From Symsagittifera roscoffensis (lineage: Eukaryota; Xenacoelomorpha; Acoela; Convolutidae): a DNA stretch of 64,000 nt. Of the stretch, positions 34,400-45,804 are shown piece by piece. The notes below the pieces were generated by a model. That model did not search any database, was not told the DNA's origin, and worked only from the letters and a program-made list of their open reading frames with translations. Positions within the stretch are counted from its first letter, which is position 1, and each line of letters begins with the position of its first letter. Position numbers and translations under genes: made by a program. Location: contig NC_087071.1 of the NCBI RefSeq assembly GCF_963678635.1, forward strand, positions 9,843,842-9,907,841, given 5' to 3'.

Positions 34400-35330
34400 C
34401 CAGTTCCAAGCGTTAATAATCGATTATATCACAATTTTAGTACCAGTCGTACTAAAATTGAGAAAAAACCGATTTTACTTAATTAATAATCAATTATAAA
34501 TCTCTCTTTTAAAAATCAAATTATAATTAGTTATAATCGATTATTCATTCGTCGATTTTTCGATACCATAATCTTCAATTATAATTTATTATAATCCATT
34601 CTTTTTATTCAATTTTCTAATTCATTAGTTTTGCACAAAGATCCATTATAATTGATTATTATTGATTATAATCCCTTTTGTTTGTCCATTTTGTCTTCGA
34701 AGGTGCATCTAAATTGCTTATATTTTGTGCTATTTGTAGACGTTGGTTTCTATGAAAAACGACAAAAATGTTTTTAAAATTTTCCAATCATTTCAAATTT
34801 ATAAGGTTTTTTTTTCATTTCTTCCCCATTAGAGTTATTTTGTGATGAATATTTTAAGCTTTTTTAACCACCAAAACATCAGCAAATTGATTTAGTTTCA
34901 TGATTGATTCAAAAAATTTATTTTTCATCTACCGCGGGTTCCTTTCCACTAATAAGAAAGAATCTCTATGAAACTTTTGTTTCGTGATAAAACTTCGTTA
35001 TCAGATAAACCAAAGTATTCAGAAGATTTCTCTTTTAGAGATTTTCTTTTTGACACAAAAATAATAACCTATAAGATATATTTCGAATATAGTTTTAAAT
35101 TGACAAAATTTTGGCAAAATAAGAGATTATAATCAATTATAATCGATTATATTTGATTTTAAGGGTTTTTTGTAACAACAGTAATCAATTATAACCTTTT
35201 GGAAAATATCACGATTATAATCGATTAGAAATCCTTTAAACTTCTAGTTTTGGTAATTATAATCAATTATAATTTTCAAAAAATCATCAAAGTAATCCGT
35301 TATAACCGATTACTTACATCTAAACTTGGA
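34400..35330. repeat. Cluster of TATAATCGATTATA-like palindromic words
   Basis: The sequence repeatedly uses ttataatcgattata, attataattgattat and ttataatccatt. Similar clusters lie at 14460-14930, 15300-15430, 15890-15960, 16620-16740 and 17640-17820 (with mirrors in the right arm) and at 28250-28400. A small perfect hairpin (caattttagtac / gtactaaaattg) sits at about 34432-34460. Confidence 0.6.
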
Positions 35331-35665
35331 TGCGAGCACAATGAACATTTAAAAAATTATTGATGAGATTGAAACATAAAAACGATGCATTGTTTCAAAA
35401 CGGGAGATTTTTTTCATGCATCAAAGTTAATTTTTTTTGGGAGTTGGGATGAAAAATGCAACCTAAAAATGAACTAAAAAAGGTTTGTTGATCAAAAATA
35501 CCTCCTCAAGTAAAAAACAACGATTCAGATGGTGTAAGCAACAAAACATTTTCGTAAACGTTTACGTTGCTTCATGGAAAACTTTTTTTTATTGCTGAGT
35601 CTGCCAGACTGAACATGAACAAACTGGTGGACATTTGATTGAGTTTTAAAGGCAAGTTTCAAAAT

Positions 35666-35799
35666 CAGGGACAAATCTGGATTTTTTTTTGCGTGGACTT
35701 TTTGAAAAACAGGCCAAAATCGCGTTTTTAGGCATTTTAAAAAAATTTTTGACCAAAAATTCTAACATTCCCCCCCCCCCCCCTAAAAATCCGCTACTG
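35666..35799 (-). mobile_element. Short MITE related to the hAT-like family
   Basis: On the minus strand it starts cagtagcggatttttagggg and ends aaatccagatttgtccctg: terminal inverted similarity cag..gcgGATTT / AAATCnnn..ctg. It holds a long G run and a ttttggtcaaaa block as in the longer copies. Flanks (ttcaaaat / atcagact) are only weakly similar, so the target duplication is doubtful. Confidence 0.45.
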
Positions 35800-36471
35800 A
35801 TCAGACTTAAGTTTCAAAGTTTCGTAACAACAAAAAAACGGCTGGTTATTATTTAACAAAACATATATAACTTGAGGGAGAGGGAGAGAAATGTTTTTTA
35901 AGTAGGGCTGGGCGGAAAATCAGCCAAACTATAATGGAATAAGAGAAAGAACCGGATAATTGTTGATTACAAAAATAAACATCTAAAACTTTAAGAGCTT
36001 TTCATTCTAAGAATGATTTCAGAACCGGGTGAAATCGGTTCTGACAAGTCGGTTTTAAAAAATAATAAAACGCACGCTATTCATGGCAAACTCGCAAAAA
36101 TGACATCAATTCAACCTTGCGATGAAATTCAAAACGATGACAGGAAACCTCTAGGGCGACAATAGGTAAGAGGTGACAACACGAAAAGGCGACAGTTCGT
36201 AACAGGAGAAATTTTGTGACAAGGTTTTGCCAAGAAGGACAGGCTCCGCTGCATCTACATCCGACACGATAGCAATAATACGTGTAAATCAGTGTTCAAC
36301 GCCCAAAATAATCATAATCGACCAATTCCCACCCTAATTAAATGGATGATACACTGTTCAAAAATTGACTTACTGTTAAAAATTATGAAGTAGAAATAAG
36401 TGAAATCAAATTGTCGCTTTTCTTCTCAATTAGAAAAGTATCACGAAGTCCAAAAGACTTAGAGTATCCAC

Positions 36472-37636
36472 ACAATAGGCAGATATCTAATTAAGAACTG
36501 CAAGTAATAAAAGTAACCTAACTAACAAAAAAATTCACAATGTTCCTAACGGCAGGGAGATTTGCTTCTGTTAGCACTGAATGGAAGCCAATATAACAAT
36601 TATACTCCATACTCGCTTCAACACACGGGCGACAGAAATTTGAAACAAATTAATCAAAGCTTACTATGGGCAGCAAGGAATTCATAAGAGTTTTGTACAG
36701 TTCATTTTATTTATACAAAATAACTTATACAAAATCGTTCCTAACACTTCTCTATCTCTTATAAATCAGATTGGTACAATTGGTAAAAATTAAAACTATT
36801 TGAGGTAAATTGATAACAACAAACAAAATCGAAATTGGGTGAGTTCCCGGTGGTTTGAAACAAAAAAAAAACCTAATTTCGCACCAATTTTAAGAAATTT
36901 TGACAGTTTGAGTTTATGGAAATTTCTATGCTCTGTTGATTTCATTATGGAAGGAATTTGCAGCTGCCCTGGTTTCTGTGTCGATTACTGATGAACTATC
37001 GTTAAGTTGATTCAATGTCGATCCTCCATTTCAGCTGAAAACAATTCTGTCTCTATTATGTGTGGGTCCATCAAAGAATTAGAGAGGCAATATCTTCGGT
37101 AGTTTCCGCTATCAGGATTTTTGATCAGAAATCTGTCTGAATGGAGTGATGAAATCTGAGGAAGATTTGATCTTGTGCAGGCCTAGCGGTGCTTTTTCTG
37201 GAAGTCTTTTAATTGCATTACAAGAGCCGTTTTTCATCTGAGACTTCTACAGAAAGCTCTCTACTAATATTGGGTCTGCAGCTAAGCCATTGACGATATG
37301 CGTTGGGTTTTTTTTATAAGGTTGATGGTCCAACGTTGAATGAAAAGATGGATCTAGAGAGCTTTCAGACATAAAAGTTTGGATATCGGAGCTACCTTAT
37401 GAATCCCCTCCCAGGTAGTCACAACAAACATTGTCCAATTGTCTAAATCTATGAACAATGACTTCATGTCTTTTTGTCGGCGATGTTTTTTCCTCTTGCC
37501 CGCTAAATTAGACTTGTCAATCACTGGTTCAAAAACACTTTCAATTTTTATTATAGTCTTAGTTTTTTTGGTCTGAAAGCTAAGTCCCATTTCTTGATAA
37601 TATGCCTGTTTTCGAGTATCACTGTGTTATGGATTC
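36472..37636 (-). repeat. 1.15-kb tandem duplication, unit 1
   Basis: Begins aataggcagatatctaatt and ends tgtgttatggattc directly before the same word of unit 2. The two units are collinear with scattered substitutions and small indels. The coding frame of this unit (37354-37590, minus) has an extra base in a T run near 37310-37318 compared with unit 2, so its downstream frame is shifted. Confidence 0.85.
37354..37590 (-). pseudogene. Unit-1 copy of an unrecognised basic protein gene
   Basis: Encodes the same 78-residue frame as unit 2, including KRKKHRRQKDMKSLF and WTMFVVTTWEGIHK, with four or so substitutions. Downstream the frame is interrupted by an in-frame TAG and then a shift in a T run, so the second half is lost in this copy. 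Confidence 0.5.
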
Positions 37637-38774
37637 AATAGGCAGATATCTAATTAAGAACTGCAAGTAATAAAAGTAACCTAACTAACAAAAAAATTCA
37701 CAATGTTCCTAACGGAGACTTACTTCTGTAGCACTGAATGGAAGCCAATATAACAATTATAATCCATTCTCGCTTCAACCCATGGGCGACAGAAATTTGA
37801 AACAAAAGAATCAAAGCTTACTATGGGCAGCAAGGAATTCATAAGAGTTTTGTACAATTGATTTTTTTATACAAAATAACTTAAACAAAATCGTTCCGAA
37901 CACTTCTGCATCTCGTTCCATTCAGAATGGTAAAATTGGTAAAAATGAAAACTATTTGAGGTAAATTGATAACAACAAACAAAATCAAAATTGGGTGAGT
38001 TCCCGGTGGTTTGAAACAAAAAAAATCTAATTTTAAGAAATTTCGACAGTTTGAGTTTATGGAAATTTCTATGCTCTGTTGATTTCATTGTGGAAGGAGT
38101 TTGCAGCTGCCCTGGTTTCTGTGTCGATTACTGATTACCTATCTGCAAATTGATTGAATGTCGCGCCTCCATTTCAGCTGAAAACAATTCTGTCTCTATC
38201 ATGTTAGGGTCCATCAAAGAATTAGAGAGGCAGTATCTTCGGTAGTTTTCGCTATCAGGGATTCGTGATGAGAAATCTGTCTGAATGGAGTGATGAAATC
38301 TGAGGGAGATTTTAACTTGTGCAGGCCAAGCAGGGCTTTTTCTGGAGTACTTTTTAATTGCATACAAGAGCTGTTTTTCATCTGATACTTCTGCGAAAAG
38401 CTCTCTACTGATATCAGGTCTGCAGCTAAGCCATTGGCGATATGCATTGGGTTTTTTTATAAGGTTGATGGTCCAACGTTGAATGAAGAGATGGATCTAG
38501 AGAGCTTTCAGACTTAAAAATTTGGATATCGGAGCTACCTTATGAATCCCCTCCCAGGTAGTCACAACAAACATTGTCCAATTGTCTAAATCTATGAATA
38601 ATGACTTCATGTCTTTTTGTCGGCGATGTTTTTTCCTCTTGCCCGCTAAATTAGACTTGTCAATCACTGGTTCAAAAACACTTTCAATTTTTGTTATAGT
38701 CTTAGTTTTTTTGGTCTGAAAGCTAAGTTCCATTTCTTGATAATGTGCCTGTTTTCGAGAATTACTGTGTTATC
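37637..38774 (-). repeat. 1.15-kb tandem duplication, unit 2
   Basis: Second unit, starting at the repeated aataggcagatatctaatt and ending tgtgttat. It keeps the better coding frame (38128-38733, minus). Confidence 0.85.
38128..38733 (-). CDS. Unrecognised protein gene, two frame segments joined by a possible 42-nt intron
   Basis: The first segment (38733-38497) begins MELSFQTKKTKT, has a basic cluster KRKKHRRQK and ends GIHKVAPISK..LKAL then TAG. The same frame continues after the TAG for about 120 codons: IQRWTINLIKKPNAYRQWLS, FAEVSDEKQLLYAIKKYSR, SIQTDFSSRIPDSENYRRYC, ending LQIGNQ and stop at 38128. A 42-nt segment from gtagct (after CATAAG) to ctctctag would remove the TAG and keep phase 0, giving a protein of about 185 residues. 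That intron is a hypothesis; an old element with a single stop is the alternative. I do not recognise the family. It lies inside the receptor intron. Confidence 0.35.
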
Positions 38775-38955
38775 AGTCTCGTTTAAAAATCTCCCTCCCA
38801 AAAATTTGAAGTATGGTTGTCTTTAATTAAATTAAGCTTTTTTTATACCACCTATCAACTCGTGAGAAAGTATTTGATATCGCAGCTCTCTTTGTAACGA
38901 CTGCCTATGAATCCGTGTGGTTGCTCTCACATCTTTTTACTTCCCTTATGATTTT

Positions 38956-39186
38956 CTAAGGTACACTTCTTCTATTATCCGACCTTTCTTGTGCTTTTGT
39001 ATTTGACATGATTGACCTCTTTTTATCAAATTCATTTAAAGTTAGAAAGTTTTTTCTCTTGAAAAAGTGTTTCTGTAATTGTGTGCTTCCGATTGATGAT
39101 TGTTGTTGTGGATTTAGTTTCCATTTAGTTTCGTAGGTTGCTGTGCTTAAATATGGTCTGGAGTCGTTAAATGACTTCGAGAGCAA
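38956..39186 (-). CDS. Small unrecognised frame upstream of the tandem duplication
   Basis: A 76-codon Ser/Lys/Gln/Asn-rich frame (KWKLNPQQQSSIGSTQLQKH). It lies on the same strand, just upstream of 38733. It could be part of the same gene or chance. No motif recognised. Confidence 0.15.
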   Translation of the reverse strand: MLSKSFNDSRPYLSTATYETKWKLNPQQQSSIGSTQLQKHFFKRKNFLTLNEFDKKRSIMSNTKAQERSDNRRSVP

Positions 39187-41639
39187 TTTAAACGTTTTTG
39201 TATTTGATTCATTCTAATACTCCATTGGATATATGATCCCTCACTCTACATAAAACAAAAATACATTTATTCTGTTCGCAGGATTTTTAAAATCGTTTGA
39301 AACAAAGCACGACCCGTGATCCCTGTTAAGAGATTTTGGAAATCGTCAAAGGCTACAATAAGCGATTAGAATAATAAAACCATGTTGAATTGACGTATTG
39401 TTAAACATTTTCACCGAAAAAATTTTCAGAATCGATCGATAAGATTAAGAATTTTTTTAAAAACGGAAAAATAAAACAGTTTTTGTCGCGTATATCCTGT
39501 TTGCTATTAGAATTGTCTTTTTATAGTTTTTCAATGCGTTTTTTACACCTTCTAATGAATGTAAGAGAACAATCCTATCTTTATCTAATTGATTTTTTCT
39601 ACCGTGCATAAAAGTGTTATTTTTCTGACCGATGGGATGTTCCCGGTTCCTGTGAAGAAGCTTTGAAAAAAATTTGGGCAAGTTTATAAATCCTTCAGAC
39701 TGTATATTCAAGTTGAAAGATTCTGGAACATTCCCGATATTGATTGGTTGTAGACATCTCTTTTGTGCTTTTTAAATTTTCAGTTTGGTGAATTGTCATT
39801 ACCCAGATTGTTTTCTCATTACACGGAGTTATAAAGAATGGAGTGTCCTGATTCATCCATCAATTGGGTTGAACTTGAACCACAAATTTCAGTATAATAC
39901 TGATAATGTTGCCAGTAAAGCCACAATAAAGAGCGCGAAATTTATCGTCTACTGGCTTTGTGGGATTCGATAATTTATTAGAATATATTGGATAACGATT
40001 TAGTGGGTTTAAATTGCAACCATTTTTAATTCAAAAACTGACTTGACTTGCTAAGTCCACTGGTATGTCCATATTTACAATTGCATCGTTCCCTAATCCA
40101 TGTTTCTGTGCATTTTTTTTTCCAGGCGAATCTCGTCGTAAAATGTTTCAAATCTGCCGCCAATAGTTCCGATTAGAAATATGAACGTTTCTGACTTTTG
40201 ACAACTCCTACTATACTATTTACGGCCGGTTTTTTTGACTTCAACTGACAAAACCGTCCAAACCTTTCTTTTATAAATATACATAACATACAAAATATCT
40301 TGGCTGAAAAACGTTAAGGTGACATTTGTGAAGGAGTTTTTATAAAGGACATTTATCAAGGGTTTTTTTTCTATAAATACTATGTGAGTTTGGTCGATGC
40401 AATTGTTCTACTGGTTCTATTTTATGCTTTGACCAAAAAAAAACAAAAATTCTCCAAGCGTTCAAATCGGTTCATTGCGCCAGTATAAAGGTTGGTGATA
40501 CCACTGGTATTCAACTTCACTAAGTAGTGCTAATATAATGTAGCAGAAAAAAAGTGACATAGGAGTGTACCTTTTTTCTTCAACAAAAAAAGTGTCATGA
40601 AGTCCAGTTGGTTTGGAATAAACAAACAATATGTACCGTCTGAACAATATTTTATGTTTTTTTTTGCCTGAGAGCAATTCTACAAATTATATTTTAAAAA
40701 AATAATGAAAGTGTTTGGACGTCTAAAATGACCCCTGCATGTGAGTACACAATAAATTGAAAAAATCTTGTAATCAATCGGGTCGCAAGGTTCGTTGTGT
40801 TCGAGTGGAATAGTTAAATTGTCTTTTAGTCTTTTTGTCTTCCAACTTCACTATTTTTGCAAGATTTTACAGATGCCTTTTTGCTGTTGTGTTGTATTTT
40901 AGTTTTTTTTTTGTTTTTTTTTCTTTTTATCTTTTCCGCAAAAAGTCAGGTGCCACAAATAGTCCTGGGAACCTCGGAAAGGGTCGAGTGATGCATCTTA
41001 TTAAAAGCTTTTTAGTCATGATTTGAATGACTTAGAGAAACTAACAAAAATTGTCCCAATATCGACAACAACTGGTTTGAAATTCGAGATTTGGTCTAAC
41101 TTCGAGCCAGATACGCAATCGAGTCAGCTCGTTGTTTGAAAATTTACTTTTAAAAAACTTTAGGACAAAAAATGATGTTAATCTGAAAACAAAAACTATT
41201 TTGTGGTTTTTTTAATTAACTTTCGATCCGCAAAAAAAAAGAATTTCCCAAAAAAAACTAGAATTATTGTGCAAAACTTTGTTTTGAAACTTTTTAATTT
41301 TTTCATTCATTTTGTGAAGACAAATGTTGCTGATCATGACTAAATCACTAACTTTCTACGTGATCGTTATGTTCTCGAATCCCACCAACCACTAAGAAGG
41401 ACACTAATTTGAAGGAAAATAGAATAAAAGTTCTTTTTTTTAATGATTGTGGTCGGAACAATCTTTGCTACTTGCACAGCAACCGGCCATCCTTATTACC
41501 ATTTACTACTGTTTTTTTCCTAAATTCATTTCACTTGAAAGAACAATTGGGGTTGTGATTGCGAACAAAATCTGAAAGCAAAATGTTCTCGTTTTATCTA
41601 GAGACCTCAATAGCTTTGAATGAATGGTGTTGTTACTAC

Positions 41640-41912
41640 TCGTATATGATGGTTATGATTAAGATTATGGTTATCATGATTTTGATTGCCATTATTATGA
41701 GCCTTATGATTTTCTGTTACTGTAACTTTTACAGCGATCTTTTAAATCTTAACAAAGCTACTATGCATATTATGATTATTAAGATTATTAAGATTATGAC
41801 AATGATAATGACCATGACTATGATGACGATTATAATGATTATCAACATTAGTATTCAGATAAACATTAATATAAATAATTCTGTAGCAATGAATTTTATG
41901 ATTATGATTTAA
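41640..41912 (+). repeat. Cryptically simple ATGATTATGATTA tract
   Basis: Imperfect repetition of atgatta/aagatta/atgatga over about 270 bp, which creates an artificial Met/Ile-rich frame. Best read as simple-sequence DNA, not a gene. Confidence 0.7.
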
Positions 41913-42663
41913 ATTAGTTTATTAATCGACTTCTGTTCGAGGTAGTTTTTCAGTAACTAAAAATTTGGTGAAAAACATTATAGAAAAATTTTTGATGAGG
42001 AAAAATATTTTTGTTTTTTGCAGAGCATTTTTTCGAAGTCCATTTGAGCGCGGAATAATGATCAGCGACGTTACAGGTATGGATTATGAGTTCAATGATT
42101 TGTAAATAGTCACGCAAGAGAATTCCGTTTGGTATATAACTGCTAGCAAAATCATGTTTTGGCGAATAATGTAAAGTTCTCGAGAAAATATGAGAAAAAT
42201 GAAAAATAACAAAAAGAAAGACACACCTGAAGCTAACTGCTTTTGCTGGTTTTTGCACTCTAATCTAGTTTTCAACCTTAATGTTCGAGTGCATACGTTT
42301 TTATTTTACAAAACAGATGTATTCATAAATATTCTTATGTTCATCCTATATTCTTGTGATCAGGTATTAGTTACAAAATAATTTTTTTTCGCCTAGAATT
42401 TTTGGAGAAGGATTTTTTTATTTAAATTTTTGTACCAGAATTAGTTTATGCCATAATCAGCCTTAACTACAAGCAAACATACAAGACTCGAAGTAACAAA
42501 AATTTGAAAAATTTAAAAAAACGTTTGTAAAATTGTTTTTTTTTTACTTTTTGCATTGCAAAAAATGTTGAACTCTGCGAGCAACAAAAATCCAAGTTCA
42601 ACGAGCAACAAAAATTCAAAGTGTGCGATTGATTCAAAATGGAAAAACAAAATATATTCTGAC

Positions 42664-43115
42664 TCAAATTGCTATGAATTCAAAGACAATGGATGCGAAG
42701 TTGAGCCCGAAGTTCTATAAGAAAAATTAACCGAACTTTCGAGTTATGAACGAATTGTGGCCATAGAAATGTGGAAAGAGCCTTTGACTACGGTGCAACT
42801 TACAGCAAATGTATTCTACCTTGCTTTTATTGTTTTTCAAACAGATCAATGGTGGTGGTCTATTGAAAAGAAATCAGAAGGAATTGCTGTACAGAGAAGC
42901 CAAAATTATGGCAGCCTTCTTAAAATGTAACGAGAAAAAAGTCGATCCCAAGGAAATGCCAGCATAAGTTGCATCAAACGTTTTAGGCCAGAATTCCCAT
43001 TTTGCAACTGTTCGACTTTTGTTGGTACTTGTTGCTGTAACTCACACAAAAATATAATGTATTCATTAAAAATTGCACAAATTTTGCAAATCGCTTCTAT
43101 GATTTAGTTTATTGT
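42664..43115 (+). pseudogene. Third copy of the FQTDxWxWSIEK family, with in-frame stops
   Basis: One frame reads AIEMWKEPLTTVQLTANVFY, then LAFIVFQTDQWWWSIEKKSE and GIAVQRSQN, contiguous across the point where both arm copies are split. Stops interrupt it at 42718-42720 and 42928-42930. After the second stop the frame continues with similarity (REKSRSQGNASISCIKRF against YRGKPRLKGIS..CVKRL), and at about 43055-43115 an LLNNSQIFADRFYD-like segment is traceable at DNA level. It therefore shows the ancestral uninterrupted arrangement but is itself non-functional. Same strand as the right-arm copy. Confidence 0.7.
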
Positions 43116-44380
43116 CCGAATGATATTTGTAATTAGTCTTATAGTAAAAGTTAGCTTAAACTCTAGATGATGAAAAAATTTTCAATTTATATTCAAGTTT
43201 TAATATTTAACTTTTAAAATAATTTTAATAATTTTTTAGAATTTATCAAATGATGTTGTTTTGGTTTCTGTTAAGTGCAAAGTGATGTATTTTTCATAAA
43301 GCAAAGTTTTAATTACACCAAATGGCATGCCTTAATTGAATTTTGAACGATTTTTTAGACCAGGTAGATCTCCGCTTCCCGGGCTGAATTCTAGAGACCG
43401 CAAGTGCTAATTATACCAGTTCATAGTTTGAGTCTATGAACAATTCTAGCCATACAATTTTCATACATTTTTGCTACTATGGTGTAATTGAATGTTTTAA
43501 CATATGGTTTTTGTTTTGGCAGAAAACTCGGCTCTTTTCATTAAGAAAACAAATCAATCAATTAAAAATTTTGGCAAGAAAAAGCTTATCATACTAGTAC
43601 CATAAAACTATTTTGAAAATGGCCTCAAATTTTTCGTTGTAAATTTTAAGCGCAAATGAATTTTGGGCTCGAATAAACTTTTTTGAACTTTTTTTTGCGT
43701 GCAAAATATATTTTTTTGTGTGTGCTTAACGTAGTCTTCTATGCACAAATTTTGATTTTTTTTGGTTTCTGTGAAAAAAATTTTTTCAAAAACGCTCAAA
43801 AATCCGAACACTTTTGTTTTGCGTATTTGGTCAATGCACGATTAATTAAACTTTCAAACACAAAAAGTTAGCATTTTAGAAAAAATCTCGCCAAAAATAA
43901 GAAGTTTACAACTTTCGGTAGTTTGGTTTGTGTATCGGTGTATCAAAAATTCTTCCAAGTTATTGCGAACTTTTTTTCAACCGCAAATTGACTTTTGTAC
44001 TAAAAAAAACATTTTGCAAAAAAAAACTTTTTGCAAGCAAAATTTAATTTTTTGAGTGCATAACGTAGTTCTGGAAACGCAAAAATGATTTTTGTTTCTC
44101 TGATTTTTTCTTTTTCAAAAACGATTAAAGTATTATCATGGCTCGAACAATGTCTGATTATTTAAAAACTCAATCTTTGAGAATAATCATCTCTGAAAAA
44201 TTTTACTATTTGTGCAAGAAAAATCTGATACAAGTCAGGTTGTTTCCAATGCATTGTAAATGCGAGACAATCAATTTTTTGGTGACTCTAGTGTTGACTA
44301 AACCATAGTTTTAGTCACTTGTGTTCGGTTCCGAACACATTGCAAAAATTTTTAAAATCAGTTTTTTTTTGGTTTATGGA

Positions 44381-44571
44381 TTCACCAATTCACCCGGGTT
44401 GACCAAAAATGCTAGTCATCAATTTCCAGTTATGAAAAATTACTAATTATAGACCTTTCAAGCAATTTTCTGTAAGTATGGAATTGCATGAAAAGGGTAT
44501 GATTCGCATTTTTCAATATATGAAAGTTGTATGAATAGCATTTTTGGTCAACCCGGGTGAATTGGTGAACC
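44381..44571. mobile_element. 190-bp element with 33-bp terminal inverted repeats
   Basis: Positions 44381-44412 and 44538-44570 are inverted repeats built around ttcaccaattcacccggg and ttgaccaaaaatgct. The arms match essentially perfectly over about 33 bp; the interior is AT-rich and non-coding. A MITE or recent fold-back element. Fragments of the inner part (atgactagcatttttggtc) also occur near 5500. Confidence 0.8.
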
Positions 44572-44989
44572 GAAACAGTTCAACTTATAAGTTAGATTTT
44601 AGACAACCCAGCTCCATCGACGCGCCGACCCCACAAATCCGGCTTCTGAAAATGAGAAAGAACGCCAGAGTCAATAGCCTCATAAAAATAATCGATCTTC
44701 ACCTGATTTTTGGTGAGTTCATTCAGTAGTTCCGACGTGTTCCTTCAAACTAATTGGCCATGGATAAGTTTCAGTTTCTCTTCTTTCTTTGTCGGGTCTT
44801 TTTTTTTTATTTTCATGCTTTTTTGGTCTGACCAGTACAAAAATGATTTTGCTTAATTTGACCTGCTTAGATTTATGTAGTTAAATAATTTGACGATGGA
44901 CTACACAAAAATTAGCTAATTTTTGGAAGCGATTGGTTTTCCCTCCGCGTTTAAACTTTCCGGGTCGAGGTCCCAGACTCTATTCCAGA

Positions 44990-45137
44990 TTTTCGCGACT
45001 AAAACAAGACATTTCCAAATTTTGACGAAAAACTATTGGCATGTCCAGACTTTCCAGACCAAAATTAGGCATGCCCAGAGGCTCGCGACCAAGATTTGCC
45101 ATTTCCAAACTTTCGCGATCAAAAATCTCAGGCGTGA
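44990..45137 (+). repeat. 30-bp minisatellite
   Basis: Five units of about 30 bp (starts 44990, 45020, 45050, 45080, 45110) with the shared frame cgcgaccaaaa...catttccaaa. In one frame each unit encodes ten residues of the form FxTKxRHxQx. It is GC-richer than its surroundings. Confidence 0.75.
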
Positions 45138-45201
45138 CTTTTGCGACCAAAGCGGATACGGCGCGACCGGCGCGATCGATCTCAACCATTTCCAGACTTT
45201 C

Positions 45202-45440
45202 CTGACCGAGATGGAGACGGTGCGACTTTACAGACCAAGGTGGAGACGGCGCGACTTTTCAGACCATGGCGGACATGGCGCGAATTTTCAGACCATGGCA
45301 GAGACAGCGCAAAATTCCAGACCGAGGCGGAGACGGCGCGACCAAAAAACAATTCTTCGCGACCATGGTGGATGCGGCGCGACTTTCCAGACCAAGGTGG
45401 AGATAATGCGATTTCCCAGCCCCAGGCGGAGAGCCTACTT
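45202..45440 (+). repeat. 29-bp minisatellite adjoining the 30-bp array
   Basis: Units of 29 bp (starts 45202, 45231, 45260, 45289, 45318, then after a short insertion 45359, 45389, 45418) of the type cagaccaaggtggagacggc followed by gcgacttt. A 29-bp period shifts frame at each unit, so a coding role is unlikely even though an open frame spans 44923-45450. Confidence 0.8.
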
Positions 45441-45599
45441 TAAGGTCTAAGGAGTAGTGTTCGCATTTAGAAAAAATTGTGAAACTTTCGAAAAAAGTTT
45501 TAAAATTGTTTTTTATTTTTGCAAAAATCATCCCGCCACAAGCTATGAAAAGCACAAATAAATACATTTAGCATTTGGAAAAAATTAAATAGATCAATT

Positions 45600-45727
45600 A
45601 GCATGCCTCAAATTAATTTGGAAAGATTTTTAAGACGGATTAAATCTCCGCGTATGCGTTAATAACTTAAGATATATCGCCCCCCGTAACCAGCAATGTT
45701 CTAATTCAGATCAAAATTTTAGATCTG

Positions 45728-45804
<77 letters not shown>

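Noticed and set aside
41559-41912. 117-codon Met/Ile-rich frame suggesting a membrane protein
   Set aside because: Produced by imperfect repetition of atgatta; no family-like pattern.
44923-45450. 175-codon open frame
   Set aside because: It spans 30-bp and 29-bp minisatellites; the 29-bp period changes frame each unit, so the openness is a by-product of composition.
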